From assembly GCA_013286795.1 (NCBI GenBank), contig JABDFA010000006.1:1-44115 (forward strand): a stretch of DNA of 44,115 bases. The letters are read 5' to 3'. Every line of letters starts with the position of its first letter. The stretch's first letter is position 1. Position numbers and translations under genes: made by a program. Shown one piece after another: positions 1-8,690 of the stretch. Source of the DNA: Candidatus Babelota bacterium (GTDB taxonomy: Bacteria; Babelota; Babeliae; Babelales; JABDEC01). Below the pieces are notes generated by a model that was not told the DNA's origin, did no database searches, and worked only from the letters and a program-made list of their open reading frames with translations.

Positions 1-2
1 TA

Positions 3-2156
3 AAATTTAATTATTCCTGGAAATCTATCAATAAAACAACTAAATCTTTAAAGAAATTTTTAATAAATAATGGATTTCCTTTTGCTTCAATTAAGCTTAT
101 TGAATCTTTTAATTATGAAAAATACCAAGTAAAACTTGAATTCAAAATAAATCTTAAAAATAAAAAAAGTTATTTGTTTGAAGGTAATAATTTTTTTTCT
201 GATGAAGAAATAAACTCTTTTTTACTTGATAACTATGATATCTCTTGGGATATGCCTTACTCTATTCTTGCTGAAAGTATAACACAATTATATAGAAATA
301 AGGGTTTTTGGAATGTAAATGTAAAAGTTGAAAAAGATCTGGACCAAGAGAAGTTTGTAATTAATGAAGGAGAAAGAAATATACTCAAGGATGTTATAAT
401 AAAAGGTGCTGAACAAATTGATTCTGAGTTTTTAAAAATCAAATTCTTTCATAATCTTCTTAAGCAAAAATATGTAGACACGGATTTACTAAATCATATT
501 TTTGATAATCTAATATCTTTTTATCAAGAAGAGGGTTTTTGGGATGCCAAAATAGTAAGTAAAGATTTTACAATTTTGCAAGGTGAATCAGGTCAATATA
601 AATTAAATATTTTGATAGATGAAGGCAAAAAACGAGTTGTGGATCAGGTTAAAATTTTAGATTATCCTGAACTTGAATCAGAAGATTTATTTTTTAAGTT
701 TAAGAATTTAAAACGACCTAGAGCATTAGATTTTAATTCTTTTGTTGAGCAAGGCAAGTGGCTCCAAAGTTATTTTCAAAAAAAAGGGTATTCACATGTA
801 GAAATAAAACCGGAGTTTCAACCTAATGATGAAAAAAAACTAAATTGGAAAATTGATTTGGGTAATTTTAAAGCTCGATTTGGAAAAACTGTTGTTAGAG
901 CAGCTGGGGATTATGATTTTGATAATATTTTAAGAGAAATTAAATATAACAGTGGGGATGAATGGGATAAAGATAAGATAGAGCAATCTTATTATTCTTT
1001 AAATAGCCTTGAAGTATTTCATGCATTACATATGTTTCCAATTTATGAATCTGATATAGAAGGCCTGAAGCCTATAATTTTAAAATTTTCTCCTGAAAAT
1101 CAAATTGAAGCCAAACTACGTTTTGGTTTTCAACAAGTAAGTAAAAAAACCTCTTTTTTATATGGTACATCATATAAGGTAGGTGCTTCTGTTCTTTACA
1201 GAAATCCATTTTCTTTTGGGGATCAATTTAGAATAGATGCTGATGTTACAGAGTTTCAAACAAGCTTTGTAGCGCAATATAAATTGCCTTGGATTTTTAA
1301 TTCTCCAACTAGAACTTTATTGAAGTTCTTTAATCATCAGTATAATCAACCATTATTTATTGGGAGTAAAAATAATTTATATCACATAAGCCAAACTGGC
1401 TTTTTGACTGGCTTATCAAGAAAATATAATAAATTTATTAATTTGGGATTTAATTTTGGAGCAGAAGATCTTAAACTATCTGGATTAGCTTTAGAGCCTG
1501 CTGCTGTCATAGACTTTTCTCCAGATTTAATTGGCAAGCATGAACCCTATATTTTTGTAGAACCAAATTTTTTAATAGATGGACTAGATGACCGTATTAA
1601 TCCTAGGAATGGCTTTTTGACCAGTTTTTTTCTAAAGGGCATGTTATCAATGTCTAAAAATAGCCATTATTTTTTTAAATTTTTATTTGAACAATCAATT
1701 TTTAGCTCAGCTATTAAGCCCGGATTAATTGCCGCTAGAATTCGTCTTGGACATATTTTTATTAATAAATTTAGTAATTTAATACCTACAGAGCGTTTTT
1801 TTATTGGTGGAGCTACGACATTGCGTAGTTATGAACCTGATTTTGCTCCACCTCTAGGATTATTGGTGGGCCCTGATGGTAAGAAACAATATATACCACA
1901 GGGTGGTCAAACTATGATTAATACAAATTTAGAGTATAGATTTCCTGTATTTAGAAACTTTGGTGCTACTGTTTTTCAGGATTTTGGTATTTTGTTTAAA
2001 GAAAATTTTAAAGCTAGCTTATTAACTGCTACTGGTTTTGGAGTAAGGTATCAAACTCCTATTGGCCCATTACGTTTTGATATTGGCTTTAGACCTAAAC
2101 ATTATAAAGATGATTCTATTTTTGCCTGGTTCTTGACTTTGGGAAATACCTTTTAG
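3..2156 (+). CDS. bamA: Omp85/BamA-family outer membrane protein, 5' end missing
   Basis: Outer-membrane assembly protein: periplasmic POTRA domains followed by a 16-strand barrel that inserts beta-barrel proteins. The frame is open from base 3 with no stop, so the gene begins before the window; the TTG at 174 is internal to a POTRA domain, not a start. POTRA-like blocks recur (for example LYRNKGFWNVNVKV and FYQEEGFWDAKIV), and the barrel follows from roughly base 1120 to a C-terminal Phe. The L6-loop motif reads GGATTLRSYEPD (about 1805-1840), with Arg kept but LRSY in place of the usual VRGF. The end GPLRFDIGF is typical of the family. BamA is likelier than TamA because of the number of POTRA blocks, but the missing N-terminus prevents a firm choice. 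Confidence 0.9.
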   Translation, partial: KFNYSWKSINKTTKSLKKFLINNGFPFASIKLIESFNYEKYQVKLEFKINLKNKKSYLFEGNNFFSDEEINSFLLDNYDISWDMPYSILAESITQLYRNKGFWNVNVKVEKDLDQEKFVINEGERNILKDVIIKGAEQIDSEFLKIKFFHNLLKQKYVDTDLLNHIFDNLISFYQEEGFWDAKIVSKDFTILQGESGQYKLNILIDEGKKRVVDQVKILDYPELESEDLFFKFKNLKRPRALDFNSFVEQGKWLQSYFQKKGYSHVEIKPEFQPNDEKKLNWKIDLGNFKARFGKTVVRAAGDYDFDNILREIKYNSGDEWDKDKIEQSYYSLNSLEVFHALHMFPIYESDIEGLKPIILKFSPENQIEAKLRFGFQQVSKKTSFLYGTSYKVGASVLYRNPFSFGDQFRIDADVTEFQTSFVAQYKLPWIFNSPTRTLLKFFNHQYNQPLFIGSKNNLYHISQTGFLTGLSRKYNKFINLGFNFGAEDLKLSGLALEPAAVIDFSPDLIGKHEPYIFVEPNFLIDGLDDRINPRNGFLTSFFLKGMLSMSKNSHYFFKFLFEQSIFSSAIKPGLIAARIRLGHIFINKFSNLIPTERFFIGGATTLRSYEPDFAPPLGLLVGPDGKKQYIPQGGQTMINTNLEYRFPVFRNFGATVFQDFGILFKENFKASLLTATGFGVRYQTPIGPLRFDIGFRPKHYKDDSIFAWFLTLGNTF

Positions 2157-2172
2157 GACTCGCGCTCTATTT

Positions 2173-2829
2173 TTAGCATTCATAATCACAAACAATATTA
2201 GCCAATTCTGGAATTAGTTTGCCTTCTAAAACATTTTTAGTTTCTTTTTCTCGTTCTTTTCTTATTTTTAATTCTTGTTTTACATAGTTACTGGTTTTTT
2301 GATCAAAATAACCTGCTGTTCTACCTGTTGTTCTTTCGCCGCGAATAATTTTTGAAGGAATTTTTAAATAGCCTATTGCAGTTTTTCTTTTGCTATCTTT
2401 TATTTTTAAACTTGCTCCATTTTCTAAAAGTAATTTTATAGTCTTTAAAAGATTGTCTCTAGTTTCTTCCATCGTTAATATCCGGTCATTGAATAATTGT
2501 TGGAATTCTGGCGCGCATAATTTCATTATATTTGTCTGATTATTAATCATAGATCCTAGATCTGTATTTACTTCTATAGCTTTCATTAAAAGGGTTTGGC
2601 CGGAAGAATTTTTTATATTCACGTCTTTTTTTGATTTAATAAAATCATCTATCGCTTTATAATAATCAAATTTAAAAAAATCAGATCCGTGAGTTTCTCT
2701 TCTTTTGTCTATATTAAATATCTCAAAAATTGGATCTTCAGATATTTCTTTATTTTCTGCTGTATACAGAAAATTAGCTCCAAATAAGAATACTGATAAA
2801 CAAAGTAATAATTTTGAATTAAAGCTCAT
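2173..2829 (-). CDS. Exported ankyrin-repeat protein with C-terminal F-box-like motif
   Basis: A 218-residue protein of unknown role. It begins with a Sec-type signal peptide (MSFNSKLLLCLSVFLFGANF), then has ankyrin-like units: DVNIKNSSGQTLLMKAIE near residue 75 and IKLLLENGASLKIKDSKRKT near residue 130. The last 14 residues read LIPELANIVCDYEC. This matches in spacing the IPDLQKIVLDY helix of the propeller proteins elsewhere in the window. A GAGAGG ribosome-binding site lies upstream of the ATG. The gene is convergent with the Omp85 gene, 16 bp apart. Export followed by a host protein interaction is inferred from the architecture. The ankyrin call is moderate because the repeats are degenerate. 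Confidence 0.75.
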   Translation of the reverse strand: MSFNSKLLLCLSVFLFGANFLYTAENKEISEDPIFEIFNIDKRRETHGSDFFKFDYYKAIDDFIKSKKDVNIKNSSGQTLLMKAIEVNTDLGSMINNQTNIMKLCAPEFQQLFNDRILTMEETRDNLLKTIKLLLENGASLKIKDSKRKTAIGYLKIPSKIIRGERTTGRTAGYFDQKTSNYVKQELKIRKEREKETKNVLEGKLIPELANIVCDYEC

Positions 2830-3023
2830 ATTAACCTCTCATCTATATATTAAACATATTATATATTATAATTGTAATAAAAAACAAAATAAAAATCAAA
2901 AAAAAATAATTTAAATTTTATCTGGTTTATAGGGCTGTTTACTTTGATTTTAAATTAGTTATCATTAGAAATATGTAGTTCTATAGGTGTGTGTATTTAT
3001 ATTCAATTTTATAGGTGGATTCT

Positions 3024-4025
3024 ATGAAAATAAAATTAAATCTTTTTTTCGCGCTTTCTTTATTAGGAGCTTTTGCAACTGATTCTGTTGCAAGTGAAAC
3101 TGGTAGTACAAATATTTCTAACCAGGCAAATAAACAAATAGCTTATTGTAAGTTTTTTGAAGAACTTTTAAAAATAAATGAATTAAAGCTTAGCGACAAA
3201 GAATTGTCTGAAAAGATTAATGAAACAATTAATAAGTATGGCATAAATGTAAAAGATGAGTTATTTGATGAGTATTTTATATCTTTCGTAGGAATGGAAG
3301 AGATTTCTACAGAGATAATTAGCTATTTAATTAAAGTAGGGGTTAACGTTAATTCTCGTTATAAAGGAATAATCGACTTTTCTAATTCAAGTATTATTGC
3401 TGTATCTGTTATGGAAATGTTGCATGAATATTTGATAGATATTACTCCTATTATGGTAGCTGTGCTTAGTGAAGATGTAAAAAAAGTAGAGCTATTGATT
3501 CAGAATGGAGCAGATGTTAATGCTAGAATCAATTCTCTCGAGAATCCGCGTTTTGGCGCTTCAGTTCTTTTTATGGTAACTCAGTTTAAATATGGAGAAA
3601 TAAAAAAAACTGCAAAAATTATTGATATGCTTATTAAAGCCGGCGCAAATGCTAATGTAGCTGATCATCTTGGCAATACCCCATTTATGAATGCTTGTGA
3701 GAACAATAATTTATTAGTATGTAATCTTTTAACTAAATGTGATGTAGATATTAATGCTCAAAATAAGGATGGTAAGACCGCGTTAATAAAAGTTTATGAT
3801 GTGCTGAAATCGCATGATGAAATATATTCATCCACTCTTACTGATGCCCAGAAAGATGTATTTTGGATAAAAAAAACTAAAACTTCTTTGAAAACTTATG
3901 ATTATTTAATAAATTCAGGTGCTAACATTAATATTAAAGATAAGCAAGATCACAATGGTTTTATTAGCTTAGAAGAAAGAAGTGCGATTGAAAATAAGAT
4001 AGAACAATTATCTAAGGAGTCTTAA
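3024..4025 (+). CDS. Exported ankyrin-repeat protein
   Basis: A 333-residue protein with a signal peptide (MKIKLNLFFALSLLGAFATDSVAS). A GTG at 3015 is in frame, but ATG 3024 is preferred because AGGTGG at 3013-3018 is correctly spaced for it. Ankyrin units are clear in the second half: VELLIQNGADVNAR, IDMLIKAGANANVADHLGNTPF, VDINAQNKDGKTALI and YLINSGANINIKDKQDHNG. The N-terminal third has no recognisable fold. Unlike its ankyrin neighbours it lacks the IV.DY-type motif. It is monocistronic, followed by two hairpins. Ankyrin repeats mediate protein-protein contacts; the partner is unknown and a host target is an inference. Confidence 0.85.
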   Translation: MKIKLNLFFALSLLGAFATDSVASETGSTNISNQANKQIAYCKFFEELLKINELKLSDKELSEKINETINKYGINVKDELFDEYFISFVGMEEISTEIISYLIKVGVNVNSRYKGIIDFSNSSIIAVSVMEMLHEYLIDITPIMVAVLSEDVKKVELLIQNGADVNARINSLENPRFGASVLFMVTQFKYGEIKKTAKIIDMLIKAGANANVADHLGNTPFMNACENNNLLVCNLLTKCDVDINAQNKDGKTALIKVYDVLKSHDEIYSSTLTDAQKDVFWIKKTKTSLKTYDYLINSGANINIKDKQDHNGFISLEERSAIENKIEQLSKES

Positions 4026-4074
4026 GTTAAAGATTTTGGCGATCTTTAATTAAGAAAAAATTGAGTAATTTCTA

Positions 4075-4110
4075 GGGTGAGAACGTTAAAACATGTTCTT
4101 ACCCATTTTT
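4075..4110 (+). terminator. Rho-independent terminator after ankyrin gene
   Basis: A 10-bp stem (GGGTGAGAAC at 4075-4084 with GTTCTTACCC at 4095-4104, one G:U) is followed by ATTTTT. A second perfect 8-bp stem, TTAAAGAT/ATCTTTAA at 4027-4049, lies just after the stop but has no U-run. Together they isolate the ankyrin gene from the pot operon. Confidence 0.75.
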
Positions 4111-4136
4111 ATTTAAAAGGCAGATTAAATTTTTTT

Positions 4137-4164
4137 TTGATTTCTGTAAAAAAAAGAATATACT
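4137..4164 (+). promoter_or_regulatory. Sigma70-like promoter of the pot operon
   Basis: TTGATT (4137-4142), a 16-bp spacer and TATACT (4159-4164), 37 bp before the first ATG of the operon. The match is good but the background is AT-rich. Confidence 0.5.
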
Positions 4165-4201
4165 CAAATTCAGTGAAAATCATTTTAAATAAGGTATTTT
4201 A

Positions 4202-4888
4202 ATGGATAAACATTCACATATTGAGCATGAAATTCATCACCATTCTGTTGCAAGTGAAATAGCTTGTCATCTGCCATATGCGGTATTTTCAGTGGCATTA
4301 AGCCTTGTGATATTGAGTATTTTGAACTTTATAGGCGTAGATAAAGATGCTGATGATTTACGATGCATTTGGGATCAACTGTTCCATAATTTTCACTTTA
4401 TGCATATAGTCTTTGCAGGTGTTGGTACAATGCTTACCTTTTTTAGGTTTTCAAGAAATCTGCTAAGAGGTTTGGTTGTAAGTTTTTGTTCATCTATGAT
4501 TTTTTGTGTGCTTTCAGATATTGTTTTGCCATATATTGGTGGGACACTATTGGGTGTTAACATGCATTTACATATTTGTTTTTATTATGAGCTAAAAAAT
4601 ATTTTGCCATTTTTATTGGTGGGTTTGTTTACTGGCTTTGTTATGAAAAATCATGCATTAGAGTCACGAGATAAATCAAGTTTGTGGTCCCATTTTACAC
4701 ATATTTTCATTAGTTCCTTGGCGTCCAGTTTTTATTTAGTGTCACATGGATTTTATGATTGGCCATCAAAAATTGGATATGTGTTCTTAGTTTTAATAGC
4801 ATGTGTATTAGTGCCATGTACCCTTTCAGATGTGGTTATTCCAGTAATTTTTGCTAAATCATCGGATAAAAAAAATGAGAAGCATTAG
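4202..4888 (+). CDS. His-rich multi-pass membrane protein with internal duplication
   Basis: A 228-residue protein I do not recognise. The N-terminus is His-rich (HSHIEHEIHHH) and is followed by about six hydrophobic segments. The two halves look like an internal duplication: HFMHI (65-69) then LSDIVLP (104-110), and HFTHI (164-168) then LSDVVIP (208-214). Paired histidines in repeated membrane segments hint at metal binding, but that is inference. It is first in the pot operon and its 3' end overlaps potA by 14 bp, so it is translationally linked to a polyamine importer. It could be an accessory subunit of the importer or simply share its promoter. Confidence 0.7.
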   Translation: MDKHSHIEHEIHHHSVASEIACHLPYAVFSVALSLVILSILNFIGVDKDADDLRCIWDQLFHNFHFMHIVFAGVGTMLTFFRFSRNLLRGLVVSFCSSMIFCVLSDIVLPYIGGTLLGVNMHLHICFYYELKNILPFLLVGLFTGFVMKNHALESRDKSSLWSHFTHIFISSLASSFYLVSHGFYDWPSKIGYVFLVLIACVLVPCTLSDVVIPVIFAKSSDKKNEKH

Positions 4889-5963
4889 AATAGTTAATGT
4901 TACAAAATCTTATGATGGTGAAAATATATTAAAAGATTTTAATCTTACAATACCTTCAGGACAATTTTTTGTTTTACTGGGTCCGAGTGGATCAGGTAAA
5001 ACAACCTTACTTAGATTAATTGCAGGTTTTGAATCTGTAGATTCAGGCAAAATTTATCTTGGTGACAATGATATTACCAATGAGCCAATAAATAAGAGAA
5101 AAATTAATACGGTTTTTCAAAACTATGCCCTTTTTCCTCATCTAGATGTATTTGATAATGTTGCTTACGGACTTAAAGTTAAGAAAGTACCTAACGATAT
5201 TATTGAGCAAAAGGTTACAAAGATAATCGAAGTAATGAGATTATCAAAACATATTTATAAGCCTATTCAACAGCTTTCTGGCGGGCAACAACAAAGAGTA
5301 GCCTTGGCAAGAGCTATAGTTAATGAGCCTGATGTTCTTTTATTAGATGAACCATTGGCAGCATTGGATGTTAAATTACGTGAAAGAATGTTGATGGAAC
5401 TTGTTGATTTACAGAATAATTTTAAAACCACTTTTGTTTATGTCACACATGATCAAAATGAAGCTTTAACTGTTGGTCATAATATTGCTGTTTTGAATGA
5501 AGATGGAGAGGTTGAACAGTTTGGCACACCAAAGGAGATTTATGAGTTTCCGGCATCATCTTTTGCAGCAACTTTTATAGGGACCACTAATTTACTTAAG
5601 GGTGTTTTGGAGATTGGTTCAGAACCTAAAATTATTATTGAGGGTCTAGGATCTTTTTCTGTGGTAATAGATGGGACAAAAAAATGGGCATCCAATGGGA
5701 TGAACGTTTTTATGAGTTTAAGACCTGAAAAAATCAGGATTACAAAAAAAGAACTTAAATTAAATGAAAACCATATACAAGGTAAAGTTGCTTCTATAAT
5801 TTATCAAGGCAGATTTACTCAATATAACGTTAAACTTGCAAACAATAGTATAATACAGGTTTTTGAACAAAATGAGGAACATATACCACAAGAAGATATT
5901 AAATTGCATGATAACGTTAATCTTTATTGGCAAAAAGAAAATGCTGTATTGTTGGAAAAATAA
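4875..5963 (+). CDS. potA: Spermidine/putrescine ABC transporter ATP-binding protein
   Basis: ATPase of a PotABCD-type importer, 362 residues. It shows Walker A GPSGSGKTT, the Q-loop region FQNYALFPH, signature LSGGQQQRVALARA, Walker B VLLLDEPLAALD and switch His in VTHDQNEAL. The C-terminal third is a TOBE-like regulatory domain (SLRPEKIRI). ATG 4875 (MRSIRIVNV) is preferred over an in-frame TTG at 4851 because family members begin at this point; the gene then overlaps the preceding stop. potB starts 2 bp after its stop. The polyamine assignment rests on the complete four-gene set and best fits PotA among the CUT1/Pot-type ATPases. Confidence 0.93.
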   Translation: MRSIRIVNVTKSYDGENILKDFNLTIPSGQFFVLLGPSGSGKTTLLRLIAGFESVDSGKIYLGDNDITNEPINKRKINTVFQNYALFPHLDVFDNVAYGLKVKKVPNDIIEQKVTKIIEVMRLSKHIYKPIQQLSGGQQQRVALARAIVNEPDVLLLDEPLAALDVKLRERMLMELVDLQNNFKTTFVYVTHDQNEALTVGHNIAVLNEDGEVEQFGTPKEIYEFPASSFAATFIGTTNLLKGVLEIGSEPKIIIEGLGSFSVVIDGTKKWASNGMNVFMSLRPEKIRITKKELKLNENHIQGKVASIIYQGRFTQYNVKLANNSIIQVFEQNEEHIPQEDIKLHDNVNLYWQKENAVLLEK

Positions 5964-5965
5964 AG

Positions 5966-6826
5966 ATGAAAAATTTAAAAGAAAAATTTTTTGATAATAT
6001 CCCTTTTTTTGTTTCTGTTCCAGCTATTTTATGGCAAGTTTTGTTTTTGTGTTTACCAATTTTATTTATTTTTTATATGGCCCTTGCTAATGGATTGTTT
6101 GCATTTACTTTTGAATATTTTAGAGGGATTTTGGATTGGGTGCATTTGCGTATAATTGTGCGTTCACTTTTGGTGGCAATGCTTAATGCGAGTCTTTGTT
6201 TATTAATAGCTTATCCGGTTGCTTATTTTTTAGCGTTAAAGGCTAAAAAAATGAAAAATTTTTTACTTTTTCTTCTTACTTTACCTGCATGGGTTAATTT
6301 TTTAATTCAGGTATATTCATGGTTTTTTGTTCTTGAGAGAAATGGAATAATTAATAAAATTTTGCTTTCTACAGGTATTATATCTGATCCTTTGCATATG
6401 ATTAATAATCAATTTGCTATCTCGTTAGTTATGTTCCATATTTATTTACCTTTTATGATTGTTCCTTTATATAATATTCTTGAAAAATTTGATCCTCAAC
6501 TTATTGATGCCTCATTAGATTTAGGAGCAAACAGAATTGTAACTTTTTTTAGAATAACTTTTCCATTATCATTGTCTGGAGTCTATTTAGGGTTTTTTCT
6601 AGTTTTTGTTATGACTTTTGGTGAAGTTGTTATTCCAATGTTTTTAGGCGGTAATAAGACTTTATTTGTAGGGACATTAATATCAGAATATTTTTTTGGG
6701 GCACGAAATATGCACACTGGCGCAGCATTTACATTATTGAGCAGCATGTTTATGGGAGCAACTTTACTACTGCTTTATATTCTGATGAAAAATAAAATTA
6801 AAACTTCTTTATCATTAAAAGGGTGA
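5966..6826 (+). CDS. potB: Spermidine/putrescine ABC transporter permease PotB
   Basis: Inner-membrane permease, 286 residues, with about six transmembrane helices. The EAA loop that docks to PotA reads IDASLDLGANRIVTFFRITF, near residues 178-197. ATG 5966 (MKNLKEKFF) directly follows the potA stop; the longer frame from TTG 5927 would run back into potA and is not needed. It pairs with PotC to form the translocation channel. Confidence 0.92.
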   Translation: MKNLKEKFFDNIPFFVSVPAILWQVLFLCLPILFIFYMALANGLFAFTFEYFRGILDWVHLRIIVRSLLVAMLNASLCLLIAYPVAYFLALKAKKMKNFLLFLLTLPAWVNFLIQVYSWFFVLERNGIINKILLSTGIISDPLHMINNQFAISLVMFHIYLPFMIVPLYNILEKFDPQLIDASLDLGANRIVTFFRITFPLSLSGVYLGFFLVFVMTFGEVVIPMFLGGNKTLFVGTLISEYFFGARNMHTGAAFTLLSSMFMGATLLLLYILMKNKIKTSLSLKG

Positions 6827-6832
6827 TTAACA

Positions 6833-7603
6833 TTGAGACTGCCAATATTTGTATCTTTGGTTTATCTTTTTTTATATTTACCAATTATAGTTCTTGTAAT
6901 TTTTTCATTTAATTCTGGTGATAGTTATAGTTGGTCCGGATTTACTTTGCAATGGTATAGAGAACTTTTTCAAACCAAAGAAATATGGTCAGCTCTTATA
7001 AATTCTCTGATCGTTGGGGGATCAGCTGTAATATTAAGCGTTGCATTATCAGTTTTTATGATTTGGGGGTTGCATCAAAAACTAACAGCACAAAAAATTA
7101 ATTATTTAATTTCTCTTTTTTATATAACAATGATAGTTCCTGATATTGTTATCGCAACGAGTCTTTTGGTCTTTTTTTATTTTTTTCATGTATCTTTTAG
7201 TCTTGCTACTTTAATTGTTGGTCATACAATTTTAGGTTTAGGTTTTGCAGTTCCTATTATTTATTCAAGATATAAAGAATTAGACAAACGAGTTGTTGAA
7301 GCATCTCTTGATTTAGGCGCATCAGACTTACAGACGTTTTTTTATGTTATTGTGCCTTTTTTGTATCCGGCTTTATTATCATCAGCGCTTACAGTTTTTA
7401 TAGTTTCACTTGATGATTTTTTAATTTCATTTTTTTGTGCCGGAGCCTCTTCTCAAACTTTATCATTATATATTTTCGCTGTGATTCGACAAGGTCTTTC
7501 ACCAATACTTAATGCTCTTTCGACTTTAATTTTAGTTGGTAGTAGTTTATTAGTTTTCATTTTTACATTTCTTAAACTTAAATCATCGAGTAGAAAATTA
7601 TGA
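6833..7603 (+). CDS. potC: Spermidine/putrescine ABC transporter permease PotC
   Basis: Second permease, 256 residues, about six transmembrane helices. Its EAA loop reads VVEASLDLGASDLQTFFYVI, near residues 149-168. The start is TTG 6833, supported by AAAGGGTG at 6817-6824, which overlaps the potB stop. The last 4 bp overlap potD (ATGA junction). FNSGDSYSWSGFTLQWY just after the first helix is typical of PotC/PotI. Confidence 0.92.
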   Translation: MRLPIFVSLVYLFLYLPIIVLVIFSFNSGDSYSWSGFTLQWYRELFQTKEIWSALINSLIVGGSAVILSVALSVFMIWGLHQKLTAQKINYLISLFYITMIVPDIVIATSLLVFFYFFHVSFSLATLIVGHTILGLGFAVPIIYSRYKELDKRVVEASLDLGASDLQTFFYVIVPFLYPALLSSALTVFIVSLDDFLISFFCAGASSQTLSLYIFAVIRQGLSPILNALSTLILVGSSLLVFIFTFLKLKSSSRKL

Positions 7604-8688
7604 AAATGAGAGTTTTGATAGTTACGTTTTGGATAGGGTTATTTTTTGGATTTCTATTTTTGCCCAGTCTGAAAAATCTGTTATATCCAGCGCATGGGAT
7701 AAATATATTAGCTTGGCCCGATATGGTTGATTTTGAAACAGTTTCTAAGTTTGAAAAAGAAACAGGTATTAAAGTTAACGTCAGCTATTATGAAAACAAT
7801 GAAGAACTTTATGCTCGTTTACGTCTAACTCGTGGCGAGGGTTATGACCTTATGACTATTACAGATAATGCTGTGAATTATTTACGTGAACAGAATTTTT
7901 TAAAAAAAGTAGATAAATCTAAATTAAGTTTTTGGTCAGAAATAGACAATCATTTTACTGGCCATTATTTTGATCCAAATAATGATTATTCAATACCTTA
8001 CAATTGGGATCTATATGGTCTTGGTGTTTCAAATGAATATTTAAAAGAAAAAAAACCTAAACCCAGTTGGTCCTTAATCTTTGATGAGTCAATTGCTCCA
8101 AGAGTTTCTATGATAGAAGATTCTTATGATGCAGTTTCGATAGCTGCACAATATCTTTATGGTTCTATAGAAAATTTAACAGAAGATAAACTTCAGGGAA
8201 TAACAAAGCTTTTAATTAAGCAAAAAAAATGGGTTGAGGCTTATACTGATTTGAGAGCAGATTATTTTCTTAGCTTAGGAATTTGTCCGGTTATGATTGG
8301 GCAAAGCGCTTATATTTATCGCGCTAACAAATCTGATGATGAAGAAGATGAAAAACCAAAAGAAAACGAATTTTCTTTTTTAATTCCTCAAGAAGGTGGC
8401 TTTTTTATGATTGATTCTTTAGTTATTCCTGCTCAAAGTACCAAAGAAGATTATGTTTATAAGTTTATAAATTATTTATATCAAGAGGATCAGGTAAAAG
8501 GTTTTTACGAAAACTTTGGTTATCTACCAGTTATGAAAAAGCTCTTACACAGTGTCAATCTCGACTATATCAATGAACCCTTAGATGAAATTCTTAAGCC
8601 TGAAAAGTTTGCTAAATTCTCTCCATTAAAGCGTGAACTTCCTGCTTCACGTATAAGTAAATTATGGATAGAAGTTAAATCTTATTAA
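7600..8688 (+). CDS. potD: Polyamine-binding periplasmic protein PotD, membrane-anchored form
   Basis: Substrate-binding protein of the importer, 362 residues. The N-terminus is a hydrophobic signal or anchor (residues 5-30) without a lipobox cysteine, so it is probably tethered by an uncleaved helix or released. Family features include INILAWPDMVDFETVSKFEKE, GYDLMTITDNAV and the central YNWDLYGLGV. An acidic stretch (SDDEEDEKPKENE, about 247-259) looks like an insertion relative to usual PotD. The start overlaps potC by 4 bp. The exact ligand (putrescine or spermidine) cannot be read from the sequence by eye. Confidence 0.88.
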   Translation: MKMRVLIVTFWIGLFFGFLFLPSLKNLLYPAHGINILAWPDMVDFETVSKFEKETGIKVNVSYYENNEELYARLRLTRGEGYDLMTITDNAVNYLREQNFLKKVDKSKLSFWSEIDNHFTGHYFDPNNDYSIPYNWDLYGLGVSNEYLKEKKPKPSWSLIFDESIAPRVSMIEDSYDAVSIAAQYLYGSIENLTEDKLQGITKLLIKQKKWVEAYTDLRADYFLSLGICPVMIGQSAYIYRANKSDDEEDEKPKENEFSFLIPQEGGFFMIDSLVIPAQSTKEDYVYKFINYLYQEDQVKGFYENFGYLPVMKKLLHSVNLDYINEPLDEILKPEKFAKFSPLKRELPASRISKLWIEVKSY

Positions 8689-8690
8689 TC

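Noticed and set aside
174..2156. Omp85 gene starting at TTG 174
   Set aside because: The frame is open to the window edge and the upstream residues complete a POTRA domain.
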